From assembly GCA_027317105.1 (NCBI GenBank), contig DAHVFH010000124.1, positions 1 to 64,000 of the forward strand: a DNA stretch of 64,000 nucleotides, written 5' to 3'. The notes under the pieces are model-generated. The model saw nothing but the letters and a program-made list of their open reading frames with translations. It was not told the DNA's origin and made no database searches. Source of the DNA: Cytophagales bacterium. Its GTDB lineage: Bacteria > Bacteroidota > Bacteroidia > Cytophagales > Cyclobacteriaceae. Shown here one piece after another: positions 25,666-35,200 of this stretch (positions within the stretch are counted from its first letter, which is position 1; each line of letters opens with the position of its first letter). The translations under genes were made by a program, and so were the position numbers.

Positions 25666-27531
25666 GTGATTACTTGGCTAGCAAAAATCCTTACGCTCAT
25701 AAATTATTTTAATAAAAAAGCCCCTCTTACACTGGGCTTTTTTTTTATTTTTTGTCTAACTGCTTATGGCCAAAATAGAAAACTTTCTGATAGTCTTGAG
25801 TCGGTTTATTTAACAGGGCATTATGATGAGAAGGATAAATTAAAAATACTTAAAGCGCTTGCTATAGATTTTTCCAATTCCAACAAAGGGTTTGTTTATA
25901 GTGAGCAATTAATACAAACGGCTCAGGCTCTAGATTCTTCTGATTATTTATTCCAGGGATATTTAGAAAAAGGAAATGTGCTCCGAATAAAAGGTGACCT
26001 TAGTGAGGCTTTGGCCAGTTATTTTCAAGCCGCCTCGATTGCAGCCAAAAATAATTACAAAGGAAAGCTTGGAACAATATCGATCGGTATTGGCGATATC
26101 TATGCCATTATGGGTAACACTGCAAATGGATTCAAATATTACGGAAACGCAATCCGCATTTTAACGGAAGAGAGGGATTCCTTAAATGCTGCGGCTGCTC
26201 TTTTAAATGCTGGCCAATTGTACTTTGACATCGAAAAGTTGGATTCAGCTTTAATTTTTACCAGAAAAGCCGAAGCTGTATATAAAAATGTGAATTACAC
26301 ACTTGGGCTTGCCTACAGCTTGGGCAACCTGGGAATGATTTATGCGAAGCAAAGAAAAGATTTTCAGGCTGAAGAAAACATGAATCAAGCCATTCTACTG
26401 ATGGAAGACTTGCGCGAGTATTACCCAATTGCAGTTTACCTCAACGCCATCTCCGACATCTATCTTGAAAAATGGGATGTGACTACTGCCTTGAATTATG
26501 CGTTCAGAAGCCTTGTTCTTGCAAAACGATATGGGATGAAAAAGGAAGTGGGTGATGCTTATGAAAAACTTTCAAAAATCTATGGTCGTGCGGGGAAGAT
26601 AGAGGAATCCTTCAAGTATTATAAAGATTACATCACCTATAAAGACAGCGTAAACAACATCACTGTAGTTCAGCAAATGGCAGATCTTCGCACCAATTTT
26701 GAGGTTTCTAAAAAGCAGATCGAAGTGGATTTGCTCAACCAACAGAAAAAGAATCAACAAATCATTGACATCGCTGTCATCATAGCACTCGTCTTAATTA
26801 CGCTGTTGGCCTTCGGGTTATTCAGAAGATACCGCTTTGTGCGGCAGACCAACCGAATCATTGAAGAGGAAAGAAATCGTTCGGAAACATTACTCCTTAA
26901 TATTCTTCCAAAAGAAACGGCTCTGGAACTAAAACTTAATGGTAAGGTCTTAGCTAAAAAATTTGATTCGGCTACCGTTTTGTTTGCCGACTTCAAAGGG
27001 TTCACTCATTATGCCGAAAACCTCGCTCCGGAAAAACTAGTTGAAACAGTTGATTATTATTTTTCAAGATTTGACAGCATCATTCAAAGGTATGGGCTTG
27101 AAAAAATAAAAACAATTGGCGATGCCTATATGTGCGCCAGTGGTTTGACCTTGACCGAACAAGATCACGGGCTAAATATGGTTATGGCCGCGTTTGAAAT
27201 TATTGATTTTGTAGAAGAAACTAAAACAACGAAGGCGGTTGACTACTCTTTTGATGTGCGCATTGGTATAAGCACTGGGCCAGTTGTGGCCGGAGTAGTT
27301 GGCACCAAGAAATTTGCTTATGATATCTGGGGTGATACGGTCAACATTGCTGCTCGAATGGAATCCAACTCTGAGCCAGGAAGAATCAATATCTCTGAAA
27401 CCACCTACAAATTAATAAAAGACAGATTCGATTGCGAATACAGGGGTGAAATTGAAGCTAAAAACAAAGGAAGAATGAAAATGTATTTCGTCAATTCGAG
27501 GAAAGTGGAGGCATTAATTAGTCTTTCCTAG
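25666..27531 (+). CDS. Class III adenylate cyclase with extracytoplasmic TPR-like sensor
   Basis: 621 residues: signal-like hydrophobic segment ending AYGQ, TPR-type helical repeats to about residue 330, coiled coil, membrane helix (IIDIAVIIALVLITLLAFGLF, about 364-387), then a cyclase domain. Both metal Asp are present (FADFKGF near 442, IGDAYM near 484). K in EKIKTIGDAY and D in YDIWGD are the adenine-selecting pair, so cAMP is the likely product. N and R of VNIAARMES stabilise the transition state. TPRs outside and catalysis inside suggest a one-component membrane sensor. The start is uncertain: GTG 25666 is the only good candidate, and a strong terminator hairpin lies within its first codons. 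Confidence 0.87.
   Translation: MITWLAKILTLINYFNKKAPLTLGFFFIFCLTAYGQNRKLSDSLESVYLTGHYDEKDKLKILKALAIDFSNSNKGFVYSEQLIQTAQALDSSDYLFQGYLEKGNVLRIKGDLSEALASYFQAASIAAKNNYKGKLGTISIGIGDIYAIMGNTANGFKYYGNAIRILTEERDSLNAAAALLNAGQLYFDIEKLDSALIFTRKAEAVYKNVNYTLGLAYSLGNLGMIYAKQRKDFQAEENMNQAILLMEDLREYYPIAVYLNAISDIYLEKWDVTTALNYAFRSLVLAKRYGMKKEVGDAYEKLSKIYGRAGKIEESFKYYKDYITYKDSVNNITVVQQMADLRTNFEVSKKQIEVDLLNQQKKNQQIIDIAVIIALVLITLLAFGLFRRYRFVRQTNRIIEEERNRSETLLLNILPKETALELKLNGKVLAKKFDSATVLFADFKGFTHYAENLAPEKLVETVDYYFSRFDSIIQRYGLEKIKTIGDAYMCASGLTLTEQDHGLNMVMAAFEIIDFVEETKTTKAVDYSFDVRIGISTGPVVAGVVGTKKFAYDIWGDTVNIAARMESNSEPGRINISETTYKLIKDRFDCEYRGEIEAKNKGRMKMYFVNSRKVEALISLS
25714..25746 (+). terminator. Strong intrinsic terminator overlapping the cyclase signal-peptide codons
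   Basis: AAAAAAGCCC (25714-25723), a 10-nt loop and GGGCTTTTTT (25734-25743) form a 10-bp stem running into a long T tract. It fits the end of the transcript of the secreted protein (stop 25650), yet it lies inside the open frame of the following cyclase. Confidence 0.75.
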
Positions 27532-27546
27532 CCGCAACGTATAACG

Positions 27547-28686
27547 CTACACAAAATCCGTAAACGCTTTCACAAAGCCTTTCATCTCGTCTTCGGTGCC
27601 AACGCTCACGCGGCACCATTCTTTTCCCTGATAATCCCAAATCCGCATGAGATAGCCGCGCTCTTCCATTTTACTTAGAATGGTTTTGCCGTCTTTCATC
27701 GCTGGGAAGAACACGAAATTAGTGACTGATTTTCCGTAAGCCACTTTATGCTGATCCAGATAATCCGTCAGCACTTTGCGGGCTGTATTATTTTTGTTTC
27801 GCACCATTGCCATGAACGTTTCATCACCAAGGCTAGCCTTGGCAGCCGCGATAGCCGTTTGGCTAAATGGAAAATCACCTCCGTATTGAGAAACCTTTTT
27901 AATCAAATCTGGCTTCGCTACCATATAGCCTATACGTAAACCTGCTAATCCATACACTTTAGAGAAAGTACGTGAAACCATCACGTTCATATCTTTCTTT
28001 ACTAACTCCACCATGGAAGTTTGTTGTGCCGGCTCAAGCAGTTCCAGGTAGGCTTCATCCGAATATACGGGTACTTTTTTTGAAACGTCTTCACAGAAAG
28101 ATCTTACTTTATTCCAATCCACTAGCGTGCCAGTCGGGTTGTTGGGATTGCAAATGAAAATCAGTTTGGTGTCACTTTTAATCGCGGAAGCCACCGCATC
28201 ATAATCGTATTCCAGCTTAGTGTTCATGTCTACTTTATCCCAGGTAGCATTGAACACCTTCGCATAAGCCATCATCAAATCAAAAGTTGGATAGCCCGAT
28301 AATATTCGGCCACCTTCAATACCAAAAGCAGTACCCGCCTGGCAAAGTAAATCGCTGGAACCCGCACCCACATGAATGTATTCCGGGGTGACCCCTTCTT
28401 TCTTCGCAAGGATCTCTTTTAAATCTTTGAGCGCATTAAACGGATAACGGTTTGCCTCTGAAAGAATATTAATAACTGCCTGTTTTGCTTTCTCTGAAGG
28501 ACCGTAAGGATTTTCGTTGGCATTCAGCCGCACTTTCCCGCTAAGGGTTTTCACAAAAAAGTTTTCTTCGGCCTGGCTCATCGGGGTGGCCATCAGCCGG
28601 TCAACCATGGAAGTGGAAAGCGCAAAACCAGCAGATAGGGCTACCGTTGACTTGAACCAATCTCTGCGCGAAAGTTGAGTTTTCAT
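27547..28686 (-). CDS. Tat-exported PLP-dependent aminotransferase, HisC-like
   Basis: 379 residues from ATG 28686, which gives a twin-arginine signal (LSRRDWFKSTVALSAGFALS); a longer N-terminal extension in frame looks artificial. The body is a fold-type I aminotransferase of the histidinol-phosphate group: LNANENPYGPSEKA, GAGSSDLL, FICNPNNPTGT, YSDEAYLE and SRTFSKVYGLAGLRIGY, with the PLP-binding Lys in SRTFSK. Export would place it in the periplasm, unusual for HisC. No other his genes adjoin, so histidine synthesis is not implied. Substrate unknown. Confidence 0.9.
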   Translation of the reverse strand: MKTQLSRRDWFKSTVALSAGFALSTSMVDRLMATPMSQAEENFFVKTLSGKVRLNANENPYGPSEKAKQAVINILSEANRYPFNALKDLKEILAKKEGVTPEYIHVGAGSSDLLCQAGTAFGIEGGRILSGYPTFDLMMAYAKVFNATWDKVDMNTKLEYDYDAVASAIKSDTKLIFICNPNNPTGTLVDWNKVRSFCEDVSKKVPVYSDEAYLELLEPAQQTSMVELVKKDMNVMVSRTFSKVYGLAGLRIGYMVAKPDLIKKVSQYGGDFPFSQTAIAAAKASLGDETFMAMVRNKNNTARKVLTDYLDQHKVAYGKSVTNFVFFPAMKDGKTILSKMEERGYLMRIWDYQGKEWCRVSVGTEDEMKGFVKAFTDFV

Positions 28687-28841
28687 AAATAGGTTTTTTT
28701 GAGAAACCGAATGTACAGAAAAATCTAATTGAAAAGAAAGCTTTATTGGTAGGCTGTTGCACAAGGTTTTAAGCGGCAAAGGCAATTGTGAATCCTGTTA
28801 AGAATAACTTTCAACGCTTAATCGAGCTCCCTTGGGTCAAC

Positions 28842-30617
28842 TTATGCCGGAATAATTCCCATTTTTCTCATAAGAAAAGTAGCATTTGCTTTTTGCGCTA
28901 GCCCTTTGTTGAGTTTGTAATCAAATGTCAACTGGTCCTTTTCTATTTTTCCTTCGAAACAAGTATTGACAACGTGACTCGGATATTCCTGTTCCATATC
29001 GCCCAGCGCGATATCATGTGTGGCTATTAGCACCAATGCCTTATGTTGGATCAATTGTTTGATCAGCTCTCTCGACCCGGCTTGTTTGTCGGTAGAGTTG
29101 GTGCCTTTCAAAATTTCGTCAAGCAAAATGAGCATGGGTTTTTCGGCTCTCAGTTCTTCGATGATCGACTGCAAGCGATGCAACTCCGCATAAAAATACG
29201 ATTGATGCTCTTGCAATGAATCTGAGGTGCGCATGCCCGTACGTAAGGAAATAAGCGGACTGCTCCACCGGGAGGCACACACCGGTGAACCATTCGATGC
29301 CAATAGATAATTCACACCGATGGCTCGTAAAAAAGTGCTTTTACCTGCCATGTTCGCTCCTGTAATCAGCATCAATCCGGCTGGGTTGCCCAAGTCAAAA
29401 TCATTATTGACCCGTACAGATGAACTGATCAATGGATGCCCGGCATCATTTCCACGTATGGAAAGTGCTTCGTAAATTTCTGCGAAAGCATAATGAGAAT
29501 GGTTGAAATGAAAGGTGGCAAAGGAAAGGAGTGCGTCCCACTCAGCCAATGATTCAATCCACTGCGGTAAAGATAGAGCATGATGTTCACGCCACTCTTC
29601 CAAATTGCTAACGCAATGAATGTCGTACATAAACAAACCGTTGCCAAAAATTCTGGCGATCAGGTTCATTCTTGACTCAAGTGCATTGATCAAAGAAGAG
29701 AATTTCTTAACATGATCAGTCGCTTCAACCGCAACCTGATGATGTCTTTTCATCATCACGGAACTGAATTCCTGTGATTTCACTTGCTTGAAAAGAAGCG
29801 AATAGTTTTCTAAAATAATTCGGAAAACGGATAATTCATTTTGGAGTTTTGTAATCGGCTTACCGTACAAAGAGGTGATCGCCAATTGGGAGAGAAATAA
29901 AAAAAGAAAAACGGATTGAAATATTGGATTAAAAGCATTTCCAAAAAGAGAAAGGAGGGTGACTATTGGCAACCCCCAGCGAAGAATTAGAAATGTTTTT
30001 CTTTTATGAAAAAGCGAAGATTGTTTCAACCAGGACCGAAGCTGATCAAGATTAAAAGACGCATCGTGGATTTGCTTTCCTATCGCCCAGCAATTTTGCC
30101 TAAAGTCAATCATCGGCCCTAAATCACGAATGGCTTCCTGTCGTTGTAAAACGGTTTCCTTTGTGAACTTCAACTCCGTCAAATCCTCGGCAAGCCTATC
30201 TTCTCCCAACTTTGTTGCACACCGGTTGAGGTATTGAAAAAGTGATCCTTGTCCAAAAACATCTAAATCATGACTAAACGGGTGATGGGGGTCGACAAAA
30301 CGCTCGCCATCGGGGAAATTCTTAAAATCCCATTTGCTTGCATCAGCTTCCCACAGATTGAGGTCAACAAGATGCAGAACTATTTTCCGTTCATTTTCTT
30401 TTTTCAGTTGCCGTTGCACCAGCATAAAGAAGACAACAATCAATAATGGAATGGGGTAAAACAAAAATGAATACGTGAACCCAAAATAAAAGAGCGCAAT
30501 AATGGCCAATGCAACCACCAATCGGCCGATAGCAAATTGCCGAACGGTCTTATCCAGTTCCTTGACTTCACGATGAAACTGCTCAGCGCGTTTTAAATAC
30601 AAGTCGGAAAATTCCAT
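28842..30617 (-). CDS. MutS-family ATPase with transmembrane helices
   Basis: 591 residues. Two hydrophobic pairs (about 30-66 and 205-250) precede a MutS core/lever region. The ATPase domain follows: Walker A TGANMAGKST near 421, a SLQEHQSYFYAELHRL signalling segment, Walker B LILLDEILKGTNSTD near 498, and an ATHD switch. The mismatch-recognition domain I of MutS1 is absent. Such membrane-type MutS relatives are frequent in Bacteroidota but uncharacterised. It is 9 bp downstream of the fRMsr gene. Confidence 0.87.
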   Translation of the reverse strand: MEFSDLYLKRAEQFHREVKELDKTVRQFAIGRLVVALAIIALFYFGFTYSFLFYPIPLLIVVFFMLVQRQLKKENERKIVLHLVDLNLWEADASKWDFKNFPDGERFVDPHHPFSHDLDVFGQGSLFQYLNRCATKLGEDRLAEDLTELKFTKETVLQRQEAIRDLGPMIDFRQNCWAIGKQIHDASFNLDQLRSWLKQSSLFHKRKTFLILRWGLPIVTLLSLFGNAFNPIFQSVFLFLFLSQLAITSLYGKPITKLQNELSVFRIILENYSLLFKQVKSQEFSSVMMKRHHQVAVEATDHVKKFSSLINALESRMNLIARIFGNGLFMYDIHCVSNLEEWREHHALSLPQWIESLAEWDALLSFATFHFNHSHYAFAEIYEALSIRGNDAGHPLISSSVRVNNDFDLGNPAGLMLITGANMAGKSTFLRAIGVNYLLASNGSPVCASRWSSPLISLRTGMRTSDSLQEHQSYFYAELHRLQSIIEELRAEKPMLILLDEILKGTNSTDKQAGSRELIKQLIQHKALVLIATHDIALGDMEQEYPSHVVNTCFEGKIEKDQLTFDYKLNKGLAQKANATFLMRKMGIIPA

Positions 30618-30626
30618 TTTCGATTT

Positions 30627-31109
30627 TTAGATAAATCGCTCAATGATTTTCATCACCCTGGCAAGGTAAATTTCATCGGTGCCATCAAAGTCGTTGAGGT
30701 GATCACTGTCCACATCAAGCACTAAAAAGACTTCGTTGTTTTTTAAGGCTGGTAAAACGATTTCTGATTTGGAATCTGAACTGCAGGCAATATGGCCCTG
30801 AAATTCATCTACGTTAGGAACGAGCATAGTTTTCTTCTCTTTCCAACAAGTGCCACAAACGCCTTTACCTAAGCCAATGCGCGTGCAGGCAATAGGCCCT
30901 TGAAATGGCCCTAATACTAACTCATTTCCTTTCACCAAATAAAATCCAACCCAGAAAAAATAAAAAGTTTGTTTTAAGGCGGCAGCCACATTGGCTAAGT
31001 TGGCCACTAAATCTAATTCTCCCGCTACCAATGATTCAATTTGGGGTAATAACTCCTCGTAACGTTCAGCCTTTGTTGATGCATTAGAAATGATAAGATT
31101 CTCGGCCAT
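30627..31109 (-). CDS. Free methionine-(R)-sulfoxide reductase (GAF-domain)
   Basis: 160 residues, one GAF domain. It has the catalytic cysteines of the fRMsr family in GPIACTRIGLGKGVCGTCW and HIACSSDSKSEIVLP. It reduces free methionine-R-sulfoxide, with electrons from thioredoxin, and so limits oxidative damage. It lies between lspA (3 bp) and the MutS-like gene (9 bp) on one strand. Confidence 0.9.
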   Translation of the reverse strand: MAENLIISNASTKAERYEELLPQIESLVAGELDLVANLANVAAALKQTFYFFWVGFYLVKGNELVLGPFQGPIACTRIGLGKGVCGTCWKEKKTMLVPNVDEFQGHIACSSDSKSEIVLPALKNNEVFLVLDVDSDHLNDFDGTDEIYLARVMKIIERFI

Positions 31110-31112
31110 GTG

Positions 31113-31805
31113 TTAAGAATTATTTTCCGTTTCCGTATTATTTTCAACGGATTCAGAAAGCGTGATCGAAATGCTCGTTTTTTCAATTTCACTGACCATA
31201 ATTTCATTTTCAGTTGACGACTCCTCCTTTCCCTCGTGGGGGAAAAATCTCTTCTGGAAAATCAGGATAGAAGCCACGCCAAGAAAAATGGAGGAGTCCG
31301 CAATGTTAAAAACAGGACTGAAGAATAGAAAATATTCCCCTCCAACACCGGGCACCCATTGTGGCCAGCTAAACTCGACCAACGGAAAAAATAGCATGTC
31401 AATTACCTGACCATGAAACCACCTTGTCGGAGATTCCATCGGGGCATTATTAAGAAATACGCCATAAAAAGTGCTGTCAATCACATTGCCAATGGCACCT
31501 CCTAAAATCAGTGACAGACAAACCAGAAAACCGGTATGTGCCTTCTTCTTTACGGATTGAATCAAATAATAAGCTATGCCGAACATCGCCCCAATGCGAA
31601 AAAAAGTAAGTGCCAACTTTCCAAATTCATTGTCCCAGCGGATACCGAAGGCCATCCCCGGATTGAGTAGATAATGCAGCCGAAACCATTCACCAAGTAC
31701 ATTTACCTCTTGGTGAATGAACATGTATTGATGAACCAAAAGTTTGCTTGATTGGTCGAGGGCAATGATGGCAAAAGCAAGTAAAAAATATTTGTATGAT
31801 TTCAT
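31113..31805 (-). CDS. lspA: Lipoprotein signal peptidase (signal peptidase II)
   Basis: 230 residues with four membrane helices. The two catalytic Asp are visible in GGAIGNVIDS and VFNIADSSIFLG, plus NPGMAFGI near residue 50. A charged 45-residue C-terminal tail (KEESSTENEIMVSEIEKT...) is longer than in E. coli. It cleaves prolipoproteins after lipidation, serving the lipoproteins in this window such as GalM and the GH29 enzyme. Its ATG shares a base with the stop of the VapC-like gene. Confidence 0.94.
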   Translation of the reverse strand: MKSYKYFLLAFAIIALDQSSKLLVHQYMFIHQEVNVLGEWFRLHYLLNPGMAFGIRWDNEFGKLALTFFRIGAMFGIAYYLIQSVKKKAHTGFLVCLSLILGGAIGNVIDSTFYGVFLNNAPMESPTRWFHGQVIDMLFFPLVEFSWPQWVPGVGGEYFLFFSPVFNIADSSIFLGVASILIFQKRFFPHEGKEESSTENEIMVSEIEKTSISITLSESVENNTETENNS

Positions 31806-32056
31806 TAAGTAAGCAGTTGAACAAGATAGAGGTTAAATTTTTTGTCGTCAGTAATGATGGTGAAATTGTGGATAATGGCTTGGCAGGTGAGTTTCAGTTT
31901 ACCTGTGGTTAGCTTGATAGCAATCTCCCACAAACTTGCCTTGCTTAGCCAAATGGTGTTTTCTGGATTTTCTATTTCTTTAATTGCTTTGGTAGAGAGC
32001 CGGGGATTATCTTCCATGTACCACAGCAAGGCATGGGTATCAACAAGATAAGTCAT
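31805..32056 (-). CDS. VapC-like PIN toxin with internal deletion
   Basis: 83 residues where about 125-130 are usual. The start (MTYLVDTHALLWYMEDNPRLS...) and first two acidic sites (LVDTH, SLWEIAIK) are intact, and the end (IIHNFTIITDDKKFNLYLVQLLT) is the normal PIN C-terminus. The join at KLKLTCQAIIHN skips the middle of the fold, including the stretch before AQA that carries another catalytic acid. The frame is kept, so a protein is still made, but nuclease activity is doubtful. It overlaps its probable antitoxin by 4 bp when the shared ATG is counted. Confidence 0.8.
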   Translation of the reverse strand: MTYLVDTHALLWYMEDNPRLSTKAIKEIENPENTIWLSKASLWEIAIKLTTGKLKLTCQAIIHNFTIITDDKKFNLYLVQLLT

Positions 32057-32274
32057 GGTTTGGTATCTTCATCAAAATGATCGATGGGATCATTAAAATC
32101 TTCGGCTATGTATTCAATTAAATATTTTCCATCACCAGCTTTTCGTTTTGAGTTGACAACTGCCACGTTTTTTTCAGATTCTTTCTTTAAAAGAAATACT
32201 TTATGAATGAGTTCAGTATCCTTTAACCTTTGAATCCAGCTTAAAATCTCTGATTTTTCGACTTCTATCTTCAT
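32053..32274 (-). CDS. Probable antitoxin of the VapC-like gene
   Basis: 73 residues from ATG 32274 (a GTG two codons earlier is possible): MKIEVEKSEILSWIQRLKDTELIHKVFLLKKE..., then an acidic tail (YIAEDFNDPIDHFDEDTKP) of the kind that masks a toxin. No DNA-binding fold is obvious. Assignment rests on the antitoxin-first order and overlap with the PIN gene. It is followed upstream by ileS, 15 bp away. Confidence 0.65.
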   Translation of the reverse strand: MKIEVEKSEILSWIQRLKDTELIHKVFLLKKESEKNVAVVNSKRKAGDGKYLIEYIAEDFNDPIDHFDEDTKP

Positions 32275-32289
32275 ATCCACAAAGATAAT

Positions 32290-35200
32290 TCATTTCTTTT
32301 TCAACTTCACTTTCATCACAAACTCATCCATGTCCACTTCTGTTCCTCCATCTAGCTTTTCTTTTAACTCCAAACTAAGTGCCTGGGTTTCGGTGCAGAT
32401 ATACGCTTTAAATTCATTTATCGAAGCTGTGGCCAATTCGCCATCTTTCTCCACTTCAATGGCAATCTTATCCAACACTTCCAAACCCATGTCTTTGCGC
32501 AGGTTTTGAACCCGGTTTACAAAATCACGGGCAATGCCTTCTCGTTTCAATTCTGGTGTGATGTTGATATCCAAAGCGACCGTAATACTCCCTTCGCTCG
32601 CCACTGACCATCCCGGAATATCCTGAGAAGAAATCAACACATCTTCAACCGTCAAATCAAAACCGCCCTTTGAAAGTTTGCCACTTTTTTCGATAGAGGC
32701 TATTTCTTCTTTCGTTAACGAATTGATCAAGGCAGAGACTTCCTTCATTTTCGGCCCATATTGCTTTCCAAGCTTGGGCAAGTTTGGTTTAACACTTTTT
32801 ACCAACAACCCGGATGCATCATCAATGTACTCAATGGATTTTACATTGACCTCTGATTTGATTATGTCTTCCACTGTTTTTATCCGATTAGAAAATCCTT
32901 CGTCCAACACGGGAAGCAAAACCCGTTGTAAAGGAGTGCGAACTTTAATCTTGCTGTTTTTACGAATAGAATGAACTAACGAGCAAATCGTTTGCGCATA
33001 GCCCATCGACAATTCTAATTCTTTATCCATTCGCTTGGCCTCCGCTTTAACCAATTCGGTGTGATGCACCGACTCGAATTGCAGTGGCGTATTGTTCGTT
33101 TTCGCTTTCTCACGGATGCCGTCCGTCAAATTTTTGTAAAGCCAATCGGCAAAAAAAGGTGCAATTGGCGACATCAATTGTGCGGTCACCAACAAGCACT
33201 CGTATAAGGTTTCGTAGGCGGCTTTTTTATCTTCTGTCATTTGGCCTACCCAAAACCGCTTCCGATTTAAGCGAACGTACCAATTGGATAAGTGATCGTT
33301 TACAAACTCTTGAATGGCGCGTGCCGCTTTTGTCGGTTCATAGTCTTCGTAAGCACTGCTCACTTCCTCCACCAGGGATTGTAACTTTGAAATAATCCAA
33401 CGGTCCAAGTGGGTAAGCTTGTCCTGGCCGACCACATTCATTTCATCTTTTACAAAATCATCGATGTTGGCGTACAAAGCAAAAAAAGAATAAGTGTTTT
33501 GAAGCGTTCCAAAAAATCTGCGTTGGGTTTCTTCGATACCCGATAGATCAAATTTAAGATTATCCCACGGGGGCGCATTTTCAATCATGTACCAGCGCAC
33601 TACATCCGGTCCGTATTGATCAAGCGTTTTAAACGGATCCACTACATTGCCTTTGCGCTTGCTCATCTTCTCCCCAAACTTATCTAATACAAGACCGTTG
33701 GAGATTACATTTTTGAAGGCGACACTGTCGTACAACAATCCGGCAATGGCATGAAGGGTAAAAAACCAACCGCGTGTTTGATCTACCCCTTCTGCAATGT
33801 AATCGGCCGGATAAGCACCTTCCCAACCTTTGCCAAATGGCCTTGAGTCACCTGCTTTTAATTTTTCTTTGTCCAATCCCCATTGTGCATAGGGCATCGA
33901 ACCCGAGTCGAACCAAACGTCAATTAAATCGGGCTCGCGAAAATAGGCGATCTTTTTGGTTAGGCTATTTGTTGGGTTTTCACAGACGAATAAAATGTTG
34001 TCAACGTAAGGTCGATGTAAATCTAAGGTATCGATGAGGTCTTTCGCTGGTGTAAGGTAAGACATGTATCCACTTGGGTCAATGCCTGGAGAATTGAGAT
34101 CCAAAATATTTAAATTATGGATTGTTAATAGCTTTTGTATAACTGACATTGGTTCAACCGCGATAGAGAGTATACCTAGAAGTTTATCACCCAGGCCTTG
34201 ACCACCACGATTATTCTCAAATGCAGACAAGTCGTTTCTAAATTCCGCTAGTTTCTCCGGTGTAAAATAATACCATCCATCATTTCTGAATTCAGAAATC
34301 TCACCTACGATAATTTCAGTTTTTTTGCTCTCTGTTAAGGCCGGGGAAGGGGAAGCTTTTGTTCTCCAGATCGGAAGTGGTGTTCCCCAAAAGCGTGAAC
34401 GTGATAAATTCCAGTCTACCAGATTCTCTAACCAATTTCCAAAGCGACCGGTTCCCGTGCTTTCCGGCTTCCAGTTAATGGTTTTATTCAGTGCAACTAA
34501 TTGATCTTTTTTAGCAGTCGTTTTGATGAACCAAGCATCAAGCGGATAATACAATACCGGTTTATCCGTGCGCCAAGAATGTGGATAGGTGTGCTCGTAC
34601 TTGCGTACATCGAAGGCCTTGTTCTCTTCTTTTAAAATAATGGAAATGATTACATCCGTATTTTTATAATCTGGATTCGTTTCATCTTCATCCGTATAAT
34701 TTTTTACATAGAAATCATCCTCGCCCAAAGGCTTGTGCGTTTTGATTTTGTATTGCGCAACTCCTTGCATCAACTTGACCCCGATCTCCTTTACGAATTT
34801 TCCTTTTTTATCAACAGTAGGAACTTCATTGCCGGCCTCGTCTTTCAACGTAAGCGCGGGAATTCCATTTTGTTTTGCTGCGCGAAAGTCATCGGCACCA
34901 AAGGTTGGCGAGATGTGTACGATACCCGTTCCGTCTTCCGTGGTTACAAAGTCGCCAGCAATTACTTTAAAGGCTTCGCCTGAATTTTCAAAAATTTTGA
35001 TATAATCAATCAATTGATAGTATTCTAACCCAATAAGTCTTTCACCGTAAAAAAATTTGGGTTGATCTTTATCTGGACTGACAATTAAATAAGGAATCTT
35101 TTTGTTGACCCCGTTCCTGTAATTCACAAATTCTTTAACTTCAAAGACTTCATAAAATTTAGTTTTGTCAAGTATTTTTTCAAAAAGACTATTTGCCAAA

